From: Deltaproteobacteria bacterium
GTDB lineage: Bacteria > Myxococcota_A > Polyangia > JAAYKL01
Direction of reading: 5' to 3'
Assembly (NCBI GenBank): GCA_030595125.1
Contig: JAUVDV010000008.1
Coordinates: 1 to 64,000 of the forward strand
Length of the DNA stretch: 64,000 bases
In this document: piece by piece, positions 52,290-61,966 of the stretch
How the letters are laid out: every line of letters starts with the position of its first letter
Numbering within the stretch: position 1 is the stretch's first letter
Made by a program: the position numbers and the translations under genes
The notes under the pieces: model-generated
What the model was told of the DNA's origin: nothing
The model's database searches: none
What the model saw: only the letters and a program-made list of their open reading frames with translations

Positions 52290-53900
52290 ATGGATTTAAA
52301 AAGACTGGATACGGAAGATCTGGAGATGATACTCGGCACCCTCAAGGAATTCGCCGAGCGGGAGATGACTCTCGAAAAGAGGTTGAAGTGGGACAAGGAA
52401 GACGTGTGTCCCGTGGATCTCGTGCGGGAGATGATGGGGGTAGACGTGGGTCTGCACCTGGTGTTCATCCCCGAGAAATACGACGGGATGGGCGGCGGAG
52501 CCTACGATATCTACCGCCTGTGTTGTGAGTTTGCGAGGGTGGATCTGGGCATCGCCACGTCAATGCTGGCAGTGGCCCTGGGCACCGACCCCCTCCGTGT
52601 CGGCTGCACCCATGAGCAGAAGCAGAACTGGATGACCCGCATCGCCAACGAGGGGCTCCTGGTGGCTTACGGGGTGACCGAACCCGAGGCGGGTTCCAAC
52701 GTGGAGAGCCTCAAGACCAAGGCGGAGCGGATCACCGATGACAATGGGAACGTGACCCACTACAAGCTCAACGGGGTGAAGCAATTCATCTCCAACGGCG
52801 CCATCGCCGACCTGATCACCATTCTCGCAAAGGCCCCGGACGGCCCCACGTTCTTCGTGGTGGAGGCCGGCACCGAAGGGCTCAGCGCGGGCAAGCAAGA
52901 GGAGAAACACGGCATCCGCCTGTCAAACACTTCCCAGGTTATCCTGGAGGACGTGGTGGTCCCTGCCGAGAATATCGTGGGAACGAAAGAGGGCGAGGGT
53001 ATCAAGCAGTCCAACGAGGTGTTCGGATTCACCCGGCTCATGGTCGCGGCGTTCGGTCTCGGTTGCGGAGTCTCGGCCCTGGAGAAGGCAATTGTCTACT
53101 CCAAGGAGCGGAAAGCATTTGGCACGTACCTTTGCGAAAAGCAGGGGTACACCCACAAACTGCTGGTTCCAGGGAGTGTGAAGCTCGCCGTGTCCAAAGC
53201 TTATATCGAGTTCGTGGCCGATCTGCTCGATACGAGTGATGTGGATCGACAGGTGGAGGGCTCGATAGCCAAGCTCTTTGCCACGGAGGCTGGGAACTTC
53301 ACCGCCGAGTGCTCGATCCAGGCTTTTGGTGGATACGGCTACTGCGCCGAGTACGAGGTGGAGAAGATCAAGCGGGACGTCCGGATCCTCACCATTTACG
53401 AGGGCACCTCCGAGATCCAGCAGAACATCATCGGAGTGTTCCGGATGCGTCAGAACGTAAAGAGCAAGGGCGCCTTTTACAACGACATGGCCGACGAAGT
53501 AGAGGGTCTCGAGGGTGTAGGGGGCAAGGCTGTCGCCTCGGCGGCGCGGTTTCTCTCCGAGTGCTCGGTGGCGGCTTTTCGGAACAAGCTAACGCGAAAG
53601 CAGCACGGAGTGTTCGAGCTGGCCCTCGCCATGGCGGACGTGGAGACCGCGGTGGCAATGTGCAAGACGGCGGCCGCGGGCGATGATGAGTTACTCCAGG
53701 CCCAGTCGCGCATCTGGGCGGCGGAGGTTGGGTTGTCCGTTCCCACCAGGCTGCTCAAGCTGTTTGCCGGGTCGGGCCTCATCGACGACGAGAAGATGAA
53801 GGAATTCACTCAGAAGGCCGACCTCTCCGGCGCCATCACCCTCCAGGCCGGGACCATGAACGACATGGATATCGTCGCAAAGATCATCACCGCCGACTGA
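52290..53900 (+). CDS. acyl-CoA dehydrogenase
   Basis: This 536-residue FAD enzyme of the acyl-CoA dehydrogenase superfamily has 'YGVTEPEAGSNVESL' and 'GVKQFISNG' (FAD/substrate side), 'KERKAFGTYL' and 'QAFGGYGYCAEYEVEKIKRDVRILTIYEGTSEIQ'-type sequence in which the Glu of 'IYEGTSE' is the catalytic base. An extra C-terminal helical domain of about 130 residues makes it longer than the 380-residue core. No ETF or other beta-oxidation gene is adjacent, so chain length is unknown. AAGGAAA precedes the ATG. Confidence 0.93.
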   Translation: MDLKRLDTEDLEMILGTLKEFAEREMTLEKRLKWDKEDVCPVDLVREMMGVDVGLHLVFIPEKYDGMGGGAYDIYRLCCEFARVDLGIATSMLAVALGTDPLRVGCTHEQKQNWMTRIANEGLLVAYGVTEPEAGSNVESLKTKAERITDDNGNVTHYKLNGVKQFISNGAIADLITILAKAPDGPTFFVVEAGTEGLSAGKQEEKHGIRLSNTSQVILEDVVVPAENIVGTKEGEGIKQSNEVFGFTRLMVAAFGLGCGVSALEKAIVYSKERKAFGTYLCEKQGYTHKLLVPGSVKLAVSKAYIEFVADLLDTSDVDRQVEGSIAKLFATEAGNFTAECSIQAFGGYGYCAEYEVEKIKRDVRILTIYEGTSEIQQNIIGVFRMRQNVKSKGAFYNDMADEVEGLEGVGGKAVASAARFLSECSVAAFRNKLTRKQHGVFELALAMADVETAVAMCKTAAAGDDELLQAQSRIWAAEVGLSVPTRLLKLFAGSGLIDDEKMKEFTQKADLSGAITLQAGTMNDMDIVAKIITAD

Positions 53901-54041
53901 TCCGGCTCCCCTATCGCTCTCTTGGTTGAACAGGTTTCGTCCGGCGAGTATACTCACGCGACACAGTCAAGCGAAGCTACCCCAATTGTTTTTTGGACAC
54001 GACCCCATCGGAGGCCGCGTCCATTGTAAGGAGGAATCAGT

Positions 54042-54965
54042 ATGGGACTCTTTGGAGGAATCTCTCTTATCCTGGTAGGCGTACTCGGCGCGGCGAGCCT
54101 GATCATCGCCCGCAAGCCGGAGGCGAAGCAGCTCATCGACAAGATCGCCCCCTACCAGGGCTGGATCGGCGTGGGCGCGGCCCTTTGGGGGTTGACCTGG
54201 GTTACCAACGCAGTCCTGAGTCTCGGCTGGCTGGCATACCAGCCCATCTACTGGATCATTTATCTGGTTGCCGGCGTGCTCCAGACTGCTCTGGGCATCC
54301 TGCTGGGCATCAACACCATGAAGATGTTCGTCAAGCAGCCTGCGGCTGTCGAGAAGATGGACAAGCTGGTGGCAAAGCTGGCTCCCAAACAGGGAATTCT
54401 CGGATTCGCGGCCATCGGGACCGGCATGTTCATGATAGTGGCCGGGTTCGTGTTCACCGTTTCCGCCGTTGATGTCCTCGACGACTACGGCGATCTATAC
54501 GCGCAAAACGCGGGCGCGCTCGTGGCGGGACAGATGGCGGGACAGATGGCGATGGCCCAACAACAGGCTGCCATGGCGCAGGCACAGGCGGCGGCGCAAC
54601 AGGCAGCTCTGACGGCGGGCCAGGTTCCTGTGGCGCCCAATCCTCTGGCGCAGCCCGGCATGATCCAGGGGCAGGTTCCCGTCGCGGCTCCTGTTGGAGT
54701 TCCCGCTCCAGTTGCCGCCCCCGCACCGGTGGGCACAATGGCCACGGCCCTGGTCCAGCAATCCTGGGCAGCCGGGATCGACGCGCAGCAAACACCGCTA
54801 ATGGGCATGGACCTCTACGTGACACCCCCATCGGGAGCACCCTACCAGGTGCGGATCCCGAGTCACCCTGTACCAGCGGTCAAGCAGGCCCTGTTGCAAC
54901 CCCAGGCGACCATCAACGTGTCCATAGATCCCGCCAATCCCCAGAAGGTCACACCGGTTCTATAA
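54042..54965 (+). CDS. four-TM membrane protein with Gln/Ala/Pro-rich linker
   Basis: This 307-residue protein has four predicted membrane segments (about 5-23, 40-60, 68-92, 120-145). A low-complexity Gln/Ala/Met then Pro/Val/Ala linker follows (about 165-235), then a short soluble domain ending 'IPSHPVPAVKQALLQPQATINVSIDPANPQKVTPVL'-like, with 'NVSIDP' suggestive of a small beta domain. AAGGAGG lies 6-7 nt before the ATG. The family is not recognised. Confidence 0.75.
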   Translation: MGLFGGISLILVGVLGAASLIIARKPEAKQLIDKIAPYQGWIGVGAALWGLTWVTNAVLSLGWLAYQPIYWIIYLVAGVLQTALGILLGINTMKMFVKQPAAVEKMDKLVAKLAPKQGILGFAAIGTGMFMIVAGFVFTVSAVDVLDDYGDLYAQNAGALVAGQMAGQMAMAQQQAAMAQAQAAAQQAALTAGQVPVAPNPLAQPGMIQGQVPVAAPVGVPAPVAAPAPVGTMATALVQQSWAAGIDAQQTPLMGMDLYVTPPSGAPYQVRIPSHPVPAVKQALLQPQATINVSIDPANPQKVTPVL

Positions 54966-54975
54966 TAGTTTCCCC

Positions 54976-55000
54976 CTCCAAATGACTCTGGCACCCTTTG
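54976..55000 (+). repeat. GGCACC-type repeat fragment
   Basis: CTCCAAATGACTCTGGCACCCTTT lies about 10 bp after a stop codon. It resembles CTTCAAATGCCTCTGGCACC found 13-20 bp after stops at 22444 and 23634. Confidence 0.6.
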
Positions 55001-55053
55001 AAGCAGACGGCGAACTCGAAAACCCCGACGATAGCTAAAGTCTAGAAAAGGCT

Positions 55054-55081
55054 TTGACTTTTCACTTTCCTCTCATATAGA
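55054..55081 (+). promoter_or_regulatory. predicted promoter of the S74-type surface protein gene
   Basis: -35 TTGACT (55054-55059), 16-bp spacer, -10 TATAGA (55076-55081), with a 5' leader of about 50 nt before the ATG at 55137. Confidence 0.65.
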
Positions 55082-55136
55082 ACACATTCCGTTGACAATG
55101 CATACTTCTTCAACCACGTAAAAGGAGAACCTGAAC

Positions 55137-57266
55137 ATGAGAACCAGAATGTTTATTGTTCTGTGGGCGGCTCTGTCGGCGATGATTTCCACCGGCGCTT
55201 TTGCCACGGTTCCGGATCTGATTCCGGTACAGGGAGTGTTGGCGGATTCCGCCGATCTGCCCATCGACGCGCTCACCGACCTCACGTTCACCCTGTACGA
55301 CGGCGAGTCGAGCAGCACGGTGCTGTGGACCGACACCTTCGTCGATGTCGATGTGGTGGAAGGTTTCTTCACGGTTTACCTGGGCGACAACACGGCGCTG
55401 GACTTCGCGTCTCTGATTACAAACGCGGAGGTGTGGGTAGGCATCACTGTTGAGACCGATCCCGAGATGGACCGTTTCCAGCTCGCGACGGTTCCGTTTG
55501 CCATCGAGGCGCAGGTTTCCCAGCAGGTCGGTTCGCTGACCGAAACGGACATCAACAACAACTTCGTATCCTCCTCCTCCCCCGCAGCGGGAGTCACCGC
55601 AACGCAGGTTTCCAACTGGGACACTGCTTACGGATGGGGTGATCACGGTTCAGCAGGCTACCTGACCACCGAGTCAGACCCGGTCTTCGGCGCTTCCGCC
55701 GCTTCCGGCATCGCCGCAGGCGACATCACCAACTGGGACACCGCCTACGTCTGGGGCGACCACGCGGGGCTGTACTCCCCGGTGAGCCACGACCACGACG
55801 CGGACTACGTGAACGTGACCGGTGATACTATGACCGGCGACCTCACCGTCCAGGCGAACGTGATGGGAGGAATCGGCCACGAGGTCGACACCACCGTGGA
55901 CAACTATTTCTTCGGAGGGGGCAGCTACAACAAGATCCGCAACGACTACACGGAGCTCTCCGCCATTGCCACCGGCCGGGGCAACTTCATTGGCCTGGAA
56001 TGTACCGAACGCTGCGTAGACGGTGTCAATTGCCCTGTTGATAATGCTGACGCGTGTATCACCGAAGGCGTCAGCAACAGCTCGCCGTACAGTTTCATCG
56101 GCGCGGGACGCAGCAACACCGTCAACAACGACTACGGGTTCATCGGCTCGGGAAGGGAGAACCACATCTCCCGCCTCTACTCTTTCATCGGCAGTGGAAG
56201 AAACAACGTTATCAAAGACGACAGGAGCGTCATCGTCGGCGGCAGAGACAATATGATCAACGAGTATGGCGAGTATGGGTTTATCGGCGGTGGATACAGT
56301 CACCTGATTCGGTCCTACAATCCGTCCGACATGTACAACACCATCGTCGGCGGATTCAATAGCCACCTCCTCAATTCCTACGACGCATTCATCGGCGGCG
56401 GCTCGTGGAACCAGATATTCTACGGCCCGTTTTCGACCATCGCGGGCGGTCAGAAGAACCTCAGTTTCGAAAAAGGTACGACCATCGCGGGTGGACGAGG
56501 AAATCACATTGTAGGTGAATACAGCACAATCGGCGGCGGTTGGCTCAATCTGATCGACAATTACAGCTACGCCAGCACGATCCCCGGCGGGATGAACAAC
56601 CAGATAGTTGCCGCCAACAATAGTTTCGCTGGGGGCACCAACGCGCGCGTCTATCACGACAACACGTTTGTCTGGTCCAGCAGCTCGTGCACATATGACT
56701 ACACGACCGGAAACAACATGGGAAACCATGGCGTTGCGCAGAACGATGAAACAGGGGGAGCCCTTCTAGATCAATACTGCGATCATGTCAGCCCTTGCTC
56801 GGCCGCGACCAACAATCTCACCGAATCCACAGCGGACAATCAGTTCATGGTTCGCGCCAGCGGCGGGGTCGTCTTCTTCTCCGCGGCAACGGGTACGACG
56901 AACGGCGTGCAGCTCCCCGCCGGTTCGGGGGCGTGGTCGTCGTTGAGCGACCGCAACGCCAAGGAGAACATCAACGAGATCGACGGCGGCGAAGTTCTCG
57001 ACAAGATCTGCGATATGGAGATCAGCACCTGGAACTACTTGACCCAGGACGACTCCATTCGTCACGCCGGGCCCATGGCTCAGGACTTCTATGCGGCATT
57101 CGGGCTGGGCGAAAGCGATCGCCGTTTAAGCTCAGTCGATATGGACGGTATTGCCTTTGCCGCGATCAAGGAGCTGAAACAGCAGAAGGATTCCGAAATC
57201 GCAGCCCTGAAAGAGACCATCGAACACCTCGTGGAACGCCTCGAAGATCTGGAAGGAAAACAGTAG
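55137..57266 (+). CDS. secreted head-repeat protein with peptidase S74 autochaperone end
   Basis: This 709-residue exported protein has a signal peptide 'MRTRMFIVLWAALSAMISTGAFA' and an N-terminal beta domain to about 130 (also seen in tail-fibre-like bacterial proteins). 'SNWDTAYGWGDH' repeats follow, then about ten copies of a YadA-head-like unit ('YSFIGSGRNNVI', 'STIGGGWLNLI', 'TTIAGGRGNHI'). The C-terminal intramolecular chaperone of peptidase S74 type reads 'SLSDRNAKENINEI...MEISTWNYL...HAGPMAQDFYAAFG', ending in a coiled coil. S74 domains trimerise the fibre and cut themselves off at the Ser. No phage gene is nearby. Confidence 0.85.
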   Translation: MRTRMFIVLWAALSAMISTGAFATVPDLIPVQGVLADSADLPIDALTDLTFTLYDGESSSTVLWTDTFVDVDVVEGFFTVYLGDNTALDFASLITNAEVWVGITVETDPEMDRFQLATVPFAIEAQVSQQVGSLTETDINNNFVSSSSPAAGVTATQVSNWDTAYGWGDHGSAGYLTTESDPVFGASAASGIAAGDITNWDTAYVWGDHAGLYSPVSHDHDADYVNVTGDTMTGDLTVQANVMGGIGHEVDTTVDNYFFGGGSYNKIRNDYTELSAIATGRGNFIGLECTERCVDGVNCPVDNADACITEGVSNSSPYSFIGAGRSNTVNNDYGFIGSGRENHISRLYSFIGSGRNNVIKDDRSVIVGGRDNMINEYGEYGFIGGGYSHLIRSYNPSDMYNTIVGGFNSHLLNSYDAFIGGGSWNQIFYGPFSTIAGGQKNLSFEKGTTIAGGRGNHIVGEYSTIGGGWLNLIDNYSYASTIPGGMNNQIVAANNSFAGGTNARVYHDNTFVWSSSSCTYDYTTGNNMGNHGVAQNDETGGALLDQYCDHVSPCSAATNNLTESTADNQFMVRASGGVVFFSAATGTTNGVQLPAGSGAWSSLSDRNAKENINEIDGGEVLDKICDMEISTWNYLTQDDSIRHAGPMAQDFYAAFGLGESDRRLSSVDMDGIAFAAIKELKQQKDSEIAALKETIEHLVERLEDLEGKQ

Positions 57267-57591
57267 ACTCCGCTCTCTTTTTCTGCCTGAGCCGAAAATT
57301 CGGGCTGTCTCTCATCTTACGACATAATACCTTTCGAAGCCGCACCTTCTCTCTCCTGGTGAGGCCTTTCGAGACCAGTTTGGTCTGTTCACGCAAACGT
57401 GAACAAGTCATATTCCATGAACAGCTCTCCCCATTTCTAAATGCGGTAATTATTGCTTGTCATTGGCACACACTGGCACATCCCACATCGGGAATCACAA
57501 GAATAACGTAATGAAATCAACCTGAAGCTACCTGCTAATGGTTGGCCCCAGAATTGCATTTTTACCCTCGGGACATGCCGGGAGGTGCACC
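57267..57591. other. intergenic region with an 8-bp-arm hairpin
   Basis: There is no gene in these 325 bases. TGTTCACG-CAAA-CGTGAACA (57386-57405) is a perfect hairpin with no T-run after it, and GACCA-GTT-TGGTC lies just before it. They may be an operator or an RNA structure between the surface protein gene and the next lipoprotein gene. Confidence 0.5.
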
Positions 57592-58716
57592 ATGGTGAAG
57601 ATGACGTCACGTTCTTTTGTTCTGATCTGGTTGTTGATCGCTTCGGCGTTATTGCTGCTCACCAGCTGTGACGACTCTCGGGATGTCGATGATCAAACGG
57701 ACGGCGATGGCGACGGCGGTGGTGTCGAAGGTCCGGTATGTCATGCCGCGCCTCTGGACTGCCCGGAACTCGTGTGCACCGACGAATTGTCTACTTTGTA
57801 CGCGTCCACAAGCGGCGCGTTATCCCAGTGCACGACAATTGAGGGTGACCTGACTGTGCATTCCCAAATGAACACCGCCATAGAGCCTCCCCGATGTCTC
57901 CGTACGGTCACCGGCGACCTGACAATCCAGGGTGATCCATGGGGCGATGATCTGTCGAGCTTTCAGAGCCTGGAGTATGTTGGAGGACGTTTGGTGATTG
58001 GTCATTTGTGGGATCATGGCGGTTCCTGGGGAATCAAGAACCTCGACGGATTGAGCAATTTGAGAGAGATCGATGAGTTTCTGACGATCTATGGAAACCA
58101 CAATCTGGAGAACGTCGACGGTCTGTGTAACATGGAACACGCGGCTTCTATCGGTTTCTCTGACAATCCGTCCCTCCGCGATGTCGATGGTCTCGAAAAA
58201 CTCACCCATGTCCCCAGATCCCTTGTTTTCATCAGCGACTCAAAAGGGGTCGGACATCCGTCTCTTGAGGATCTGGAAGGGCTCCGCAACCTGATCTCGG
58301 TCGGCGAGGATCTGCTTATCGGGTGGTGGTTTGGTATCTATTTCGACTCTCTCTCGGATCTGTCGGGGCTTCGCAGCCTGACCCACGTCGGGCGTACAAT
58401 GTACATCAGAAACGCACCATTGCTGCAGGATCTCGATGGTCTCGACGCCCTGGTCACCATCGGAGAGGGCTTGTCGATCTCCAATAATGAACGCTTGCAC
58501 GACATCTCGGGATTGTCTTCCTTTGAGAAGGGTGGTCACCTGTTGTGGATTACGGGCAACGCGGCTTTGCCGGACTGTCAGGCCACGGATCTTGTCGACC
58601 AGCTTGGGCTTCATGCGAATTCGACTGAGGACAATGTTTGCATTCAGGAAAATCTTGACGACGGATGCACTGTCCCGGACTGGTCGGGTGACTGCGGGGG
58701 CACGGACTATGACTGA
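57592..58716 (+). CDS. lipoprotein with Receptor-L/LRR-like repeats
   Basis: About 374 residues. It has a lipoprotein signal with 'LLLTSC' (Cys about 28) and an Asp/Gly stalk 'DGDGDGGG'. Leucine-rich Receptor-L-domain-like repeats follow: 'LEYVGGRLVIG', 'LDGLSNLREIDEFLTIYGNHNLENVDGL', 'LTHVGRTMYIRNAPLLQDLDGL'. Such domains bind ligands at the cell surface. The end has paired Cys. The start at 57592 has GGAGG 6 nt upstream; the longer frame does not. Confidence 0.75.
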   Translation: MVKMTSRSFVLIWLLIASALLLLTSCDDSRDVDDQTDGDGDGGGVEGPVCHAAPLDCPELVCTDELSTLYASTSGALSQCTTIEGDLTVHSQMNTAIEPPRCLRTVTGDLTIQGDPWGDDLSSFQSLEYVGGRLVIGHLWDHGGSWGIKNLDGLSNLREIDEFLTIYGNHNLENVDGLCNMEHAASIGFSDNPSLRDVDGLEKLTHVPRSLVFISDSKGVGHPSLEDLEGLRNLISVGEDLLIGWWFGIYFDSLSDLSGLRSLTHVGRTMYIRNAPLLQDLDGLDALVTIGEGLSISNNERLHDISGLSSFEKGGHLLWITGNAALPDCQATDLVDQLGLHANSTEDNVCIQENLDDGCTVPDWSGDCGGTDYD

Positions 58717-58727
58717 AGAATAGATAC

Positions 58728-59367
58728 ATGTTGAAATGGAAAGCAGCGTCCGCCCGTGTTTTTTTGGTATTGCTTGGCACAATGTCAATGCAGATGGTCT
58801 GTGGATGTGAATCAGGATTTGAAAACGCTGTTGAAAAAGTAAACGAGAACGCACCAGAATATTGTCGACCGGCATGTACTGAAAAAACAACCTGCGAGTG
58901 GGAGTATTCCGAGCAATTGTCCGACGAAGCTCTTGAAGAAGAAATCGATAGCGGTGTACGACTGTACCTATCCTTACAACTCCTGTGACAAAGAAGACGC
59001 GGCGTCTCGCTACCGGAGTTGGTGCGAGATTGACTGTGATTTATACACAACCCAGGGACCATATTTTTGCAGATACGTTTCGTCGGATGTAGGGCCGCCT
59101 TTCAAACAGATTACGGATTTTATTGAACCGGTACGATTTACAAATTTTTTGGAATGCCTTCATGAGAAACAACTCTTTACCTGCTCTTCTACAGGTACTT
59201 TCAGTTTGAGCGAGGGAGTAACGCAGGCAATTTGCGAACAAAAATCGGAGTGCTTCGACTTGTTGAAAAATCAGATTGTGTTCGGCTATTACTGGGAAGA
59301 CGACGAGTGTGTGCCCGTCGACGCCCACTATGAAATTCTTTTTCCGTGGATGTCTGTCCGCTTTTAG
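58728..59367 (+). pseudogene. Cys-rich lipoprotein split by a frameshift
   Basis: Two overlapping frames together look like one protein. 58728-58988 gives a lipoprotein signal ('VCGC') and a Cys-containing start ('YCRPACTEKTTCEWEY...EALEEEIDSG'). 58933-59367 continues in the +1 frame with 'VYDCTYPYNSCDKEDA' and more Cys. The switch lies at about 58935-58965, near GAAGAAGAAATCG. A real mutation, a sequencing error or a programmed +1 shift could explain it. The joined product would have about 210 residues; the family is not recognised. Confidence 0.55.
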
Positions 59368-59530
59368 GGGAGACCTCACAATGACACCTCACAATGACTC
59401 TGATGGGAGACGTCCCCCATTTTCCCGTTTCGGCTTTTCTGCAGCTGATCGACGGATCTGAGAGCTGAGGATCTGACGTGTAGTCCAAACAAATGCCAAG
59501 CACGAGGACGTTTGAGGATGGGGTTCCGGA

Positions 59531-61966
59531 TCAGAGATTTCTGTCCAGCGCGGTGCCGGGGGCCGTCTTGATGACCTCCACCAACTCCGTCAGGCGCTTC
59601 TGCACACGGTCGTTGATGCTCCCTGGTGTCCAGGTTCCGTCCTTGCGATAGCTGCCGGCCGCCACGCCGGTGAGCACCTCGATCCCCTCGTCGATGGACG
59701 ATACGGCCCATATATTGAACTTGCCCAGGCGAACCGCGTCGATAACCTCCCGTTTGAGGACCAGATTGCGCACGTTGGCGGAGGGGATCATCACACCCTC
59801 TTTCCCGGTCAGGCCCCGGTTCTTGCAGATCTGGTACACCCCTTCGATCTTGTCGTTCACACCGCCGATGGGCTGGATCTCGCCGAGCTGGTTCACCGAC
59901 CCGGTAACCGCTATTCCCTGGTAAATGGGACACCCGGACAGCGAAGAAAGGAGGGCGTAGAGTTCGGACGATGATGCCGAGTCACCGTCAATCTCGTCGT
60001 ACGACTGCTCGAAGGTGATCGATGCGGAGAATCCGAGAGTTTGTTTCTGGGCGAAGCGCCCGCCCATGTATCCGATGAGGATCAGCGCGCCCTTGTCGTG
60101 CACCGCTCCGGACAGCGCGACCTCCCGATCGATGTTCACAACTCCGCGCCGGCCCGCGTAGGTTCGGGCGGTGATGCGTACCGGGACGCCGAACAGGCTG
60201 CCCGCAACGTCGTACAGGGCGATGCCGTTGATCTGCCCCACCGTGGCCCCCGTGGTCTTGATGAGTATGGTGCCGGACTCGATTTCCCGTTCCATGGCGT
60301 CCGGGATCGATCCGCAGCGAAGATCGGCCTCGACAAGCGCCTGCTCCACATCCTGCTCCCGAATGGATCTGGCTCTGGCCGTCCGCGCGAACATGTTCGC
60401 CTCCGCGAGGAGATCCAGGAGCTCTGCTCTCCTGGTGATCAGACGATCTTTGTTCTCGGCGCGACGCGAGGCAAACTCGAGAATGCGCACCATCCCGGAT
60501 CTGTGGAGCGGGAGATATTCTTCCTCCACGCACACCTGGCCTGCGAACTGGGCCAGCTGCATCACGTTGGTCTCGTTGCGCTCCATGGATGTCTCGAAAT
60601 CGGCCAGGATCTTGAAGAGTCGCTGGAAATCCTCATCCTCGGTCTTGAGCACGTAGTAGATTTCATGGCTCCCGATGAGGATGACCTTCACGTTCAGCGG
60701 CACGGCTCCCGGCTTGAGCGCGCCGGCGAGCCGGGGCCTGGAGTCTCCCATCCCCATCCCTTCTTCTATGCGGATCTCCTTGTGCCGGAGGGCCCGCTTG
60801 AGGGAGTTCCAGGCGCTCTCCTGGCTGAGGAGATCGCCCGCCTGGATGACCAGGTAGCCGCCGTTGGCCTGGTGCAAGGCGCCGGAGCGGATCATTGTGT
60901 GATCGGTGACCATTCCGCCCGCCGTCTCGCGATACTCGAAGAGGCCGCAGAGATTGGAGGCCGCGGGCACGCGTTCCACGATAACCGGAGCTCCGGATTC
61001 GACGTTGCGATCGACGAGGACGTTCACGTGAAAGAGCACCCTGGGATCCACGGCCGGAATCGGGTTGTCCTCCTCACAGCCGTTTTCCTCGTTGTCGTTT
61101 TCCTCCCGTGAAACAAAGACACGGTGGTTCTTGATGACGTGTTCCTCGACTTGCTCGAAGTATTCCCGGACATCTTCGCCCATCCCCTTGTACCGGGAGG
61201 TCACCTCTCCGAGGAGTTCCTTGATCAATGGCGACACCGCCCGCACCTCTGCCGCCAGCAGCCGGGAGTCGTGGTCCAGCTCGATCTGCCGCCGGGCGTA
61301 GGCGAACGAGTCAATGTGTTTTTGGAACTCGAGCATCTTCGCCTCGATGCGCTTTTGTGCCCTCTGGGGAAGTTTGTCGATATTCTCTTCGTCCAGGGGT
61401 TCTCCCTTCCAGGTCGGGATGATGCGAAGGTGGTCTTCGCCCTCCTCCAACTTGAGGCCCAGCCGCTTGGCTATCTGGGATGTTCGACGGTTGAGATTGT
61501 CCACCTTGCGCCTGGTCTCGGAGATGATCCCCGCCCGTATGTGCCCGAACGTGCCCTCCGACAAAACGCGGGAGATCATACGGTCGAGCTCCCCCACCAC
61601 TCGCTCCATATCACCGGCCAGTGCGCGGCCCTTGCCGGACGGCAACATCAGTGGTCTCGGCCTGTCCGTCGATTGGAAGTTGTACACGTAGCACACGTCC
61701 TGGGAGGCAGGCTCGCCCTTTGCGCGTTCCTTCAGCATGCGTACCAGAGTTGAGGTTTTCCCGGAGCCGGGCTCTCCCACGGCGAAGAGGTTGTAGCCCC
61801 GCGTGCCTATCTTGAGACCGACCTCCACCGCGCGCATGGCCCGGTCCTGGCCTATCATGCCGTCGTGTCTCTTGAGATCCGTTGTCGTCTTGAATTTCAT
61901 CCACCTGGAGGGGAGTGTAACGGTCAGGTCCCTGGTCGAAAGTCGACTGCTTTTTTTATTACTCAT
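59531..61966 (-). CDS. LonH/YcbZ-type ATP-dependent protease
   Basis: About 811 residues. The N-terminal AAA region has Walker A 'GEPGSGKTST' (near 60), a long coiled-coil insert with LonP-domain features, and a Walker B-like 'QANGGYLVIQAGD'. The C-terminal S16 protease domain has the catalytic Ser in 'DGDSASSSELYALLSSLSG' and Lys in 'GGVNDKIEGVY', with 'PSANVRNLVLK' after it. This order fits the LonH/YcbZ (AAA_32) class rather than LonA or LonB. I start at the ATG at 61966 (MSNKKSSRLS); an upstream extension runs through a repeat and is unlikely. Confidence 0.9.
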   Translation of the reverse strand: MSNKKSSRLSTRDLTVTLPSRWMKFKTTTDLKRHDGMIGQDRAMRAVEVGLKIGTRGYNLFAVGEPGSGKTSTLVRMLKERAKGEPASQDVCYVYNFQSTDRPRPLMLPSGKGRALAGDMERVVGELDRMISRVLSEGTFGHIRAGIISETRRKVDNLNRRTSQIAKRLGLKLEEGEDHLRIIPTWKGEPLDEENIDKLPQRAQKRIEAKMLEFQKHIDSFAYARRQIELDHDSRLLAAEVRAVSPLIKELLGEVTSRYKGMGEDVREYFEQVEEHVIKNHRVFVSREENDNEENGCEEDNPIPAVDPRVLFHVNVLVDRNVESGAPVIVERVPAASNLCGLFEYRETAGGMVTDHTMIRSGALHQANGGYLVIQAGDLLSQESAWNSLKRALRHKEIRIEEGMGMGDSRPRLAGALKPGAVPLNVKVILIGSHEIYYVLKTEDEDFQRLFKILADFETSMERNETNVMQLAQFAGQVCVEEEYLPLHRSGMVRILEFASRRAENKDRLITRRAELLDLLAEANMFARTARARSIREQDVEQALVEADLRCGSIPDAMEREIESGTILIKTTGATVGQINGIALYDVAGSLFGVPVRITARTYAGRRGVVNIDREVALSGAVHDKGALILIGYMGGRFAQKQTLGFSASITFEQSYDEIDGDSASSSELYALLSSLSGCPIYQGIAVTGSVNQLGEIQPIGGVNDKIEGVYQICKNRGLTGKEGVMIPSANVRNLVLKREVIDAVRLGKFNIWAVSSIDEGIEVLTGVAAGSYRKDGTWTPGSINDRVQKRLTELVEVIKTAPGTALDRNL

